From UBA4660 sp034408895 (GTDB lineage: Bacteria; Bacteroidota; Bacteroidia; Flavobacteriales_D; Sanyastnellaceae): a DNA stretch of 53,993 nucleotides. The translations under genes and the position numbers were made by a program. The stretch is taken from NCBI GenBank assembly GCA_034408895.1, contig JAWXCI010000020.1:1-53993 (forward strand), in the 5' to 3' direction. Positions 47,595 to 53,993 of this stretch are shown one piece after another; the first letter of the stretch is position 1, and each line of letters opens with the position of its first letter. The notes beneath the pieces are model-generated. The model saw only the letters and a program-made list of their open reading frames with translations. It was not told where the DNA came from and did not search any database.

Positions 47595-48479
47595 ATGAAG
47601 AATATCTCAGTCATTGGTGCAGGGCAAATGGGCAATGGCATTGCACATGTATTTGCACAAAACGGTTATGCGGTCACACTGGTAGATGTAAAGCAAGATG
47701 CGCTTGATAAAGCCATAGGCACCATCACAAAAAATCTTGACCGGCAGGTGGCTAAGGGTTCAATAACTGAAGAGGTAAAAACATTCACCCTGAAAAACAT
47801 AAGGGTAGAAACTGACCTTGCAACAGGTGTAAGCAATGCTGATCTTGTGGTGGAAGCAGCAACAGAAAATGTGGAGTTGAAAATGAAGATTTTTTCGCAG
47901 ATTGATTCAGCAACGCCCGCTGCTTGCATTCTTGCCACCAACACTTCCAGTATTTCCATCACCAAAATAGCTGCGGCAACCAAACGTGCGCAACAGGTCA
48001 TCGGGATGCACTTCATGAACCCCGTTCCTGTCATGAAATTGGTAGAAGTAATTCGTGGATACAGCACCTCCGATGAGGTGACAGCTTCGGTGATTGAAAT
48101 TTCAAAAGCAATCGGAAAAGTTCCGGTCGAGGTGAATGACTACCCGGGATTTGTGGCGAACAAAATTCTAATGCCCATGATTAATGAAGCAATAACTACA
48201 CTCCATGAAGGCACTGCCGGTGTGGAGGAAATTGATACCGTGATGAAACTGGGAATGGCACACCCCATGGGCCCCCTTCGCCTTGCTGATTTTATTGGCC
48301 TTGATACTTGTCTTTCTATTCTTCGTGTATTGCAAGATGGGTTCGGCAATCCGAAATATGCGCCATGCCCCCTTCTTGTAAATATGGTGATGGCCGGAAA
48401 ACTGGGCGACAAATCGGGCGAGGGTTTCTATAGCTATTCCGATCCGAAAAACCCCGTGGTTTCAAAATCATTTGCATAG
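47595..48479 (+). CDS. hbd: 3-hydroxybutyryl-CoA dehydrogenase family
   Basis: The start at 47595 begins with MKNISVIGAGQMGNGIAHVF, the NAD-binding GxGxxG fold; the open frame upstream adds nothing conserved. Length is 294 residues, normal for the family. ILATNTSSISITKIAAATKR, IGMHFMNPVPVMKLVEVIRG (with the catalytic His) and NDYPGFVANKILMPMINEA are clear. The C-terminal helical domain carries AHPMGPLRLADFIGLD. It oxidises 3-hydroxyacyl-CoA with NAD+, in beta-oxidation or butyrate-type metabolism. No other beta-oxidation genes lie in this window. Confidence 0.96.
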   Translation: MKNISVIGAGQMGNGIAHVFAQNGYAVTLVDVKQDALDKAIGTITKNLDRQVAKGSITEEVKTFTLKNIRVETDLATGVSNADLVVEAATENVELKMKIFSQIDSATPAACILATNTSSISITKIAAATKRAQQVIGMHFMNPVPVMKLVEVIRGYSTSDEVTASVIEISKAIGKVPVEVNDYPGFVANKILMPMINEAITTLHEGTAGVEEIDTVMKLGMAHPMGPLRLADFIGLDTCLSILRVLQDGFGNPKYAPCPLLVNMVMAGKLGDKSGEGFYSYSDPKNPVVSKSFA

Positions 48480-48496
48480 TTTTTCTTCTTTAGAAT

Positions 48497-49114
48497 TTGT
48501 TGGACAAGAAGTGTTTCACTTACAAAACCATCGCATCACCCAGCGCTGCAACGCACCGCGTTCTTGGCAGCAAACACCTTGCATTTGCATTTCCGGTAAG
48601 CAGCATTGAAGACGTGAAGGAGCACCTAGAAAAACTGAAACGCGACTATCATGATGCGTCCCATGTATGTTATGCCTGGCGATTAGGCTGGGAGAAGAAA
48701 AACTACCGCCACAGCGATGCAGGCGAACCTTCCGGAACTGCCGGCCGCCCCATCTTCGGTCAACTACTATCACACGATCTTACGGATGTTCTAGTGGCGG
48801 TTGTCCGATATTTTGGGGGAACAAAACTGGGAACCGGTGGTTTGATGGATGCTTACAAAACCGCTGCGAAGTTGGCATTGGATTCCGCCACCATTGTGGA
48901 ACGCGAAGCCCGCGAGCGATGGGTGATTGAATTTCCATACGCGCACATCGGCCCAATGATGAAAATGGTGAAAGACCATCATCTCGAAAAAATTTCGATG
49001 GAGCAAGGCGACCCTGGAAAACTTGAAGTCTTTATTCCCCTCTTCCTGCTACCAGAAATCCAGCAAAAACTAGCCGGATTAGAAGGCATACTTATGCAGA
49101 AAACAGAAGTGTAG
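48497..49114 (+). CDS. yigZ: YigZ/IMPACT family protein
   Basis: A 205-residue protein. DASHVCYAWRLGWEKKNYRH, SDAGEPSGTAGRPIFGQL and DVLVAVVRYFGGTKLGTGGL are the IMPACT (UPF0029) signature. The C-terminal ferredoxin-like DUF1949-type part follows. There is no ATG before this core; the start must be one of two adjacent TTG codons at 48497 and 48500, directly behind an in-frame stop. YigZ is linked to translation and ribosome-related proteins but has no firm function. It lies 17 bases after hbd and may be cotranscribed. Confidence 0.93.
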   Translation: MLDKKCFTYKTIASPSAATHRVLGSKHLAFAFPVSSIEDVKEHLEKLKRDYHDASHVCYAWRLGWEKKNYRHSDAGEPSGTAGRPIFGQLLSHDLTDVLVAVVRYFGGTKLGTGGLMDAYKTAAKLALDSATIVEREARERWVIEFPYAHIGPMMKMVKDHHLEKISMEQGDPGKLEVFIPLFLLPEIQQKLAGLEGILMQKTEV

Positions 49115-49159
49115 TTGTTGCGTTTTCTCTTGTGATTTCTGTGCGCATCAAACCTTCCC

Positions 49160-49167
49160 GACCTTTG
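49160..49167 (+). promoter_or_regulatory. -7-like box of the arginase-family gene
   Basis: GACCTTTG followed by CCGC, 18 bases before the ATG. It shares the CTTTGCCGC extension with rpmG and rpmE2. Confidence 0.35.
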
Positions 49168-49185
49168 CCGCAGTAAACTTTTTTT

Positions 49186-50148
49186 ATGAGTACAAGGAAA
49201 ACAAAAGCCATTCGGCTGTTAGAAGTGCCCAGCGAAGTGGGTGCAGGAACAAGGGGAGCAAGCCTCGGAGTGGATGCGGTGAAAATTGCCGCACTCGATT
49301 TCCGCTCCACATTTTTCAAGAAATACAGGAGCATCAGCATCCCACACGACAACCAGGCGCTCTATGGAAATCCGGGTACGCGCTATGCAAAACACATTCG
49401 ATCTGTTTTAAAGATGTATGAACGTGTGGGCGCAGCAGTTCGCGACACATTGCGTGATGGAAAATTCCCCATCATCATCAGTGGCGATCACAGCAGTGCT
49501 GGCGGAACCATTGCAGGAATCAAGATGGCTTATCCTGAATCGCGCCTCGGTGTTATCTGGATTGATGCACACTCCGACCTTCATTCTCCATACACATCGC
49601 CCAGCGGAAACATGCACGGCATGCCAATGAGCACTGCATTGAATGAAGACAACATTGAGGAAAAAATAAATGACCTCGACTATGAAACTATTGAGTTGTG
49701 GGAGTTGCTGAAGAACGTGGGCGACATTTCACCCAAGGTGGAATACCGCGATCTTATCTATATGACGCTGCGCGATTTCGAAGACCAGGAAATGGCGCTG
49801 ATAAAGAAGAACAAAGTGCGGGTTCACACCACCAACGAGATCAGGAAAACAGGTGTGACAAAACTTTGCCGCGAGGCGCTCAAGTATCTTACGCACTGCG
49901 ACAAAATCTACATCAGTTTCGATGTGGACTCACTCGATCCTGGCATCTCACGAGGTACAGGAACACCGGTGAAAGGTGGGATCAACGAGCGGGAAGCAGC
50001 AGATATCATCCTTGAATTTCTCCAGAATGAAAGAACATGTTGCCTGGAGTTCACGGAAATCAATCCGACACTCGATAGTGAAAATGTGATGGCCGAAACC
50101 GTGTTCGAGATTTTGCAGAAAGTGGCGCGTCAGGTTGAGATGAATTGA
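49186..50148 (+). CDS. arginase/agmatinase family hydrolase
   Basis: A 320-residue protein of the ureohydrolase family. The dinuclear Mn ligands are present in FPIIISGDHSSAGG (His), GVIWIDAHSDLHSP (Asp, His, Asp) and IYISFDVDSLDPGIS (Asp, Asp). The N-terminal RLLEVPSEVGAGTRGASLG fits arginase-like members. It hydrolyses arginine or a related guanidino compound to urea and an amine. Arginase, agmatinase and formiminoglutamase cannot be told apart with confidence here. It is followed after 12 bases by a GlcD-like oxidase. Confidence 0.92.
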   Translation: MSTRKTKAIRLLEVPSEVGAGTRGASLGVDAVKIAALDFRSTFFKKYRSISIPHDNQALYGNPGTRYAKHIRSVLKMYERVGAAVRDTLRDGKFPIIISGDHSSAGGTIAGIKMAYPESRLGVIWIDAHSDLHSPYTSPSGNMHGMPMSTALNEDNIEEKINDLDYETIELWELLKNVGDISPKVEYRDLIYMTLRDFEDQEMALIKKNKVRVHTTNEIRKTGVTKLCREALKYLTHCDKIYISFDVDSLDPGISRGTGTPVKGGINEREAADIILEFLQNERTCCLEFTEINPTLDSENVMAETVFEILQKVARQVEMN

Positions 50149-50160
50149 TGACCGGTTTCC

Positions 50161-51573
50161 ATGAATTTCACCCAGATCACACCGCATCATATCAGCGAAC
50201 TGGAAGTGCTCATCGGTGCAGGAAAAGTTTTCAGTGACGCTGATAGTCTTGAAGAGTACTCACACGATGAAACGGAAGACCTGCGGTTTCCGCCTGAAGT
50301 GGTTATCAAACCAACATCGGTACACGATGTTTCCAACATCCTGAAATACGCCAATGAACAATTGATTCCTGTCACTCCCATCGGTGGGCGAACAGGATTG
50401 AGCGGTGGTGCGTTGAGTGTATCAGGTGGCATCGGTCTAAGTCTTGAAAAACTAAACCACATTCTTTTCATTGATGAAAAAAACCTTCAGGTGACGGTTG
50501 AACCCGGAGTGATCACCCAGGTGCTACAGGAAACGGTGGCCGCACTCGGATTGTACTATCCTCCTGATCCTTCCAGTCGCGGCACATGTTTTATCGGTGG
50601 CAATCTTGCCGAAAATGCAGGTGGTCCTCGTGCAGTGAAGTATGGTGTCACCAAAGATTTTGTACTGAACCTTGAAGTGGTTCTGCCCAATGGAGAAATC
50701 ATTTGGACCGGAGCAAATACATTGAAGAATTCCACCGGATACAATCTCACACAATTGATGGTGGGAAGCGAAGGAACGTTGGCAGTGATTACAAAAGCAG
50801 TCCTGAAACTTCTCCCTTTGCCCAAACACAATTTGCTGATGCTTGTTCCTTTCCATTCTGCGGAGAAAGCGTGTGAAGCAGTGAGTGCAATTTTTCGCGC
50901 GGGTATCACACCCAGTGCACTTGAGTTTATGGAACGCGATGCTATTGACTGGACATTGAAGTTTGTAACTGATGTTTCATTGCCGGTGGATGAAAATGTG
51001 AAAGCTCATCTGCTTATTGAAGTAGATGGCAATTATCCTGAAACGCTGATGAGCGATTGCGAAACTATTGGCAACGTGGTGCAACAATTCGACAGCGGGG
51101 AAATTCTTTTTGCCGATGATGAAACACAAAAGGCACAACTCTGGAAGCTGCGCAGGAAAGTGGGCGAAGCCGTAAAGTCCCATTCCGTTTACAAGGAGGA
51201 AGACACCGTGGTGCCGCGGTTCAATTTGCCTGCCTTGCTGCACGGGGTAAAAGAAATAGGCAACCGTTTCGGATTCAAAAGTGTTTGCTACGGCCATGCC
51301 GGTGATGGCAACCTCCATGTCAACATCATAAAAGGCCAGTTGAGTGATGATGCGTGGCATAATGAATTGCCCAAAGCCATCCGCGAAATTTTTCATCTCA
51401 CCAAAAAACTGGGTGGCACCCTGAGCGGTGAACATGGCATTGGCCTGGTGCAAAAGGATTACATGGACATTGTATTCAACCCGGCAGAACTTGGATTGAT
51501 GCAGGGCATAAAAAAACTTTTTGACCCGAAAGGAATTTTGAACCCCGGGAAACTCTTTCCTTCGCACCTTTAA
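50161..51573 (+). CDS. FAD-linked oxidase, GlcD/D-lactate dehydrogenase type
   Basis: A 470-residue flavoprotein. The FAD-binding PCMH domain is shown by LIPVTPIGGRTGLSGGALSV (pyrophosphate loop), PPDPSSRGTCFIGGNLAENA and STGYNLTQLMVGSEGTLAVI. The substrate domain has CYGHAGDGNLHVNIIKGQ and GGTLSGEHGIGLVQKDY. The family oxidises 2-hydroxy acids such as D-lactate, glycolate or D-2-hydroxyglutarate and passes electrons on. The single-chain form without GlcE or GlcF nearby favours a D-lactate or 2-hydroxyglutarate dehydrogenase. The substrate is not proven. Confidence 0.92.
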   Translation: MNFTQITPHHISELEVLIGAGKVFSDADSLEEYSHDETEDLRFPPEVVIKPTSVHDVSNILKYANEQLIPVTPIGGRTGLSGGALSVSGGIGLSLEKLNHILFIDEKNLQVTVEPGVITQVLQETVAALGLYYPPDPSSRGTCFIGGNLAENAGGPRAVKYGVTKDFVLNLEVVLPNGEIIWTGANTLKNSTGYNLTQLMVGSEGTLAVITKAVLKLLPLPKHNLLMLVPFHSAEKACEAVSAIFRAGITPSALEFMERDAIDWTLKFVTDVSLPVDENVKAHLLIEVDGNYPETLMSDCETIGNVVQQFDSGEILFADDETQKAQLWKLRRKVGEAVKSHSVYKEEDTVVPRFNLPALLHGVKEIGNRFGFKSVCYGHAGDGNLHVNIIKGQLSDDAWHNELPKAIREIFHLTKKLGGTLSGEHGIGLVQKDYMDIVFNPAELGLMQGIKKLFDPKGILNPGKLFPSHL

Positions 51574-51586
51574 AATTTTACAAACA

Positions 51587-52060
51587 ATGAAAACAACTTT
51601 TTGTATCGCCCTACTAGGATTTATGTTGGCCTGTGGTGAAAGCGCAACTCAACCATCAACAGACAATGCACCACCTGAATCAGCCACCAATCCTGTGATT
51701 GAAACCACAGGTGGTGACCTACCCATTCAAAACACGACTGGTACTATTGAAAAAACCTGGATATTTTCTTCAGTGCAGGGATACCAAAATGGCGTGGTGA
51801 ACAGCGACACCACAGGAATGCACTTGTTCAACAATGCCATGAAAGGAATTGAACTTGCTTTTGCCAATGGCACATTCACAAAAAAATCAGGCTCAACGAA
51901 TTCCACCGGCACGTATTCAATCAGTGGCGACAACCGAACACTGGAGTTGGTGGAGAGCGGAACCAAAAAGGAATTTGCCGTGATAGAGTTGACGGAGAAA
52001 TTCCTCAAACTTCAGTCGCCACAATTACCTACTGTAGTGGTGGCTTACAAGGCGAAGTGA
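51587..52060 (+). CDS. lipocalin-like lipoprotein
   Basis: A 157-residue protein with a lipobox (LLGFMLAC, Cys16) and a Ser/Thr/Pro linker. The core, from IEKTWIFSSVQGYQNG through GIELAFANGTFTKKSGS to TGTYSISGDNRTLELVESG and FAVIELTEKFLKLQS, has the strand pattern of small lipocalin-like proteins of Bacteroidota (W-x-F ... G-x-Y-x-I-x-x-x-x-x-L-x-L). It is probably at the outer membrane. Function unknown. It follows the oxidase by 13 bases. Confidence 0.75.
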   Translation: MKTTFCIALLGFMLACGESATQPSTDNAPPESATNPVIETTGGDLPIQNTTGTIEKTWIFSSVQGYQNGVVNSDTTGMHLFNNAMKGIELAFANGTFTKKSGSTNSTGTYSISGDNRTLELVESGTKKEFAVIELTEKFLKLQSPQLPTVVVAYKAK

Positions 52061-52174
52061 TGATATGCTCTAGTGTAAGGAAATTTTTTCCAATGGTTTA
52101 ACGAGCAATATTCACCAGGAGGAGCTTCATTCCATTCGTTTTGAAAATTGTTGAAAACTAGAAGTTCGCTGAAT

Positions 52175-52338
52175 TTGGAATGAAGCATCATGTTTCGTTT
52201 ACATTCGCCCCATCTTTAGGTAGTGTACCTAGGACACATAGTTTTAGGTTAGTTGAGTCGGTCAAACGATTCAGATGATTTAAATAGTTTTTAGTTTTTC
52301 AGTTTAAGCCATTGAGCCCCGAGCAATCGGGGCTTTTT
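52175..52338 (+). ncRNA. candidate small RNA
   Basis: The 469-base gap after 52060 has no gene. A promoter-like pair (TTG at 52175, TACATTCG at 52200-52207) is followed about 110 bases later by a strong terminator at 52315-52338. A transcript would start near 52214 and be about 125 nt long, with a small stem GTGT...ACAC around CCTAGG. No known RNA family is recognised. Confidence 0.35.
52315..52338 (+). terminator. intrinsic terminator
   Basis: AGCCCCGA, GCAA loop, TCGGGGCT, then TTTT. Outer bases CCATTG and CAATGG flank it. It lies 255 bases after the last stop codon, too far to serve that gene alone. Confidence 0.85.
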
Positions 52339-52529
52339 GGTTCCAATGGTTCGTCATGAACAAAAGTGGACTGTGTTTGGTGAACATCTTTTAGCAGGAT
52401 GATGTGGGTGTGAAAAGTGTTCGCAGATTTTTGCACAAGCGTTAAACACAGGTTAAGCAACATTTCAATTACAGACCGAAGGCACCATTAAAAATAGTTT
52501 CACCCCAAAATTCAAATACAACTTCTAGT

Positions 52530-53936
52530 ATGAATACCATCGTTACCATTTGCAGAATTCTTGTCGGTTCGCTCTTCATCGTATCAGGCCTTATCAAGGT
52601 GAATGATGTGGTGGGCTTCGGCTACAAGCTGGAGGAATACTTTGCCGAAAGTGCCCTCAACTTTCCAGGACTTGTTGAATATGTGTTGCCCATTGCCATA
52701 TTCATTGTGATAGGTGAAGTGCTGCTAGGCATTGCGCTCTTGCTGGGTGCATGGCCGAAAATAACCACGAGCCTCATACTATTTATGACGGTGTTTTTCC
52801 TCTGGCTCACCAATTACACCGCATCTTGCATTGATGAACGGGAGGATTTTAAACCATCTGCTTCCGTGGCTTCATTTCCAAAAACCTGTGTGGAAACGTG
52901 CGGCTGTTTTGGTGATGCCATTCCGCTCGAACCAAGGCAGTCGTTTTACAAGGATGTAATATTGCTAATCTTCGTAATACCTGTATTCTTAGGTGCCTGG
53001 ACCAGGCGTTTCAAACTGAACACATGGAACCAGGATATGATGATAATCGGAATATCGCTACTGCTTATTGCCGCTTTCTCCATCCTGCAACTGGACTGGT
53101 GGTTCCCCATTTCGTTCACCATCATTGCGTGTGGTCTTGCGCTGGTAATGAAGAAATATTTCGGGCCGAAGGAGTGGCTCATGGCATTGGCTGCACTCGT
53201 GGTTTGTGCTTACGTTCAATACGACACCTACAACCATCTTCCCTACAAAGACTATCGCGGCTACGCCATTGGTAAAAACATTCTGGATCAGATGAAACCA
53301 GCTTCTGTGCTGTATGAAGAGTACAAGGAGAAAGCGATTGCCGCTGGCGACAGTATAAAAACTGCTAAAGAAGTTGGACTTGCCGAACCGAAAACGCTTG
53401 CATTCTATACCCTGAAGAACAAGAACACCGGAGCAACAAAAGAGGTTGATAGCGACCAGTACATGAGTTCGCGTATTTGGGAAGACACTACTTGGTCTGC
53501 TCCGATTCCTGAACTAACATACTCTAAGGTGATGGAAAAAGGCTACACTCCGAAAATCATGGATTTTGCACCCACAGATATGGATGGCAACGAGATGAAA
53601 GATTCTCTGCTCGCACTTGATAAGGTGTTTTGGATTATCTCCAAAGACATCTCGCATTGGGACAAGGCAGTGATGGATGATTTGAAAGCCTTCACCAAAA
53701 AGGCGCAGGCCGATGGTATCCCTGTTTATGCTATTACTCCTGCCGACTATGAACAGGCCGAAACCTTCCGCCATGAGAATGGACTCGATTTTCCATTCCT
53801 CATCAACGATCAGATAGAACTGAAAATCATTGTCCGCTCCAATCCAGGTATTGTCTATTTGGAAAAAGCCACCGTGATGAACATGTGGAGCAAGAATGAT
53901 ATTCCCGATTATGATAAGGTGAAGGCCGATAAATAG
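52530..53936 (+). CDS. DoxX-type membrane protein, BT_3928-like
   Basis: A 468-residue protein. The first 150 residues form a four-helix DoxX/MauE-like unit (ILVGSLFIVSGLIKVNDVVG, FVIGEVLLGIALLLGAW-like helices) with a periplasmic Cys loop, FPKTCVETCGCFGDAIPLE. Further helices reach about residue 240. The remaining 230 residues are soluble and end in a thioredoxin-like fold (VFWIISKDISHWDKAVMDDL, PVYAITPAD, FLINDQIELKIIVRSNPGIV) without a CxxC. The layout matches the BT_3928 family of Bacteroidota, thought to act in redox chemistry at the inner membrane. The role is inferred. Confidence 0.88.
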   Translation: MNTIVTICRILVGSLFIVSGLIKVNDVVGFGYKLEEYFAESALNFPGLVEYVLPIAIFIVIGEVLLGIALLLGAWPKITTSLILFMTVFFLWLTNYTASCIDEREDFKPSASVASFPKTCVETCGCFGDAIPLEPRQSFYKDVILLIFVIPVFLGAWTRRFKLNTWNQDMMIIGISLLLIAAFSILQLDWWFPISFTIIACGLALVMKKYFGPKEWLMALAALVVCAYVQYDTYNHLPYKDYRGYAIGKNILDQMKPASVLYEEYKEKAIAAGDSIKTAKEVGLAEPKTLAFYTLKNKNTGATKEVDSDQYMSSRIWEDTTWSAPIPELTYSKVMEKGYTPKIMDFAPTDMDGNEMKDSLLALDKVFWIISKDISHWDKAVMDDLKAFTKKAQADGIPVYAITPADYEQAETFRHENGLDFPFLINDQIELKIIVRSNPGIVYLEKATVMNMWSKNDIPDYDKVKADK

Positions 53937-53993
53937 TTGGCAGGGTGCAGTTGGCAGTAGGCAGGCGGGTTCCACTGCCTACTGCCTACTGCC
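53937..53993. repeat. inverted heptamer cassette at the window end
   Basis: The left arm (TTGGCAG, GGTGCAG, TTGGCAG, TAGGCAG) begins on the base after the DoxX stop codon. A 9-nt spacer is followed by ACTGCCT, ACTGCCT and a third word cut by the window edge. Words and layout equal those at 9740-9809. Confidence 0.85.

Overview
The window is a chromosomal segment from a member of the Bacteroidota, most likely order Flavobacteriales; that placement is inferred from gene families and not from a marker tree. The evidence is type IX secretion (T9SS) sorting domains of both type A and type B, DUF4295 next to ribosomal L33, a SMUG2-like DUF4918 protein, BT_3928-like DoxX and YqgE proteins, dockerin-like and GCTDxxAxNY tails, and promoter boxes of the TAnnTTTG class instead of sigma70 boxes.

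Layout. 1-5.7 kb: the end of an unrecognised gene, an NlpC/P60 peptidase, two adjacent uracil-DNA glycosylases (SMUG2-like and Ung), a lipoprotein, an outer-membrane-like protein and YqgE. 5.8-12.4 kb: an M14 peptidase, a T9SS type B cargo protein, rpmG-DUF4295 and a dipeptidyl-peptidase III. 12.5-14.5 kb: a low-GC hypothetical gene split by a frameshift, and a 21-nt tandem array. 14.5-17.2 kb: an arsR-arsI-arsC cluster followed by a membrane protein, with no efflux pump. 17.3-29.5 kb: housekeeping genes (metallophosphoesterase, EttA, YkgJ-like, secreted nuclease-like T9SS cargo, XerD, glycosyltransferase, L31B, DUF58) and tRNA-Asp. 30.3-44.6 kb: one 14.3-kb gene for a 4775-residue secreted protein. 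44.7-47.0 kb: a 'graveyard' of gene tails (RHS core, dockerin-like tail, two fragments of a shared C-terminal module) around two hypothetical genes. 47-54 kb: 3-hydroxyacyl-CoA dehydrogenase, YigZ, arginase family, GlcD-like oxidase, a lipoprotein, a candidate small RNA and a DoxX protein.

The most striking object is the giant protein: a signal peptide, a PPC-like domain, 14 LamG-like units each followed by a Ca-binding MopE/thrombospondin-3-like linker, seven GCTDxxAxNY repeats and a dockerin-like end with no visible T9SS domain. Type order, private motifs and unit lengths show that units 3-8 and 9-14 are two copies of one six-unit block, about 5.35 kb each. The second theme is a set of small DNA cassettes built from 7-nt words in inverted arms. 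Three lie between genes and one forms part of a signal-peptide coding sequence; their words differ but their grammar is the same.

All calls rest on reading the sequence and on knowledge of the families; no database search was run.
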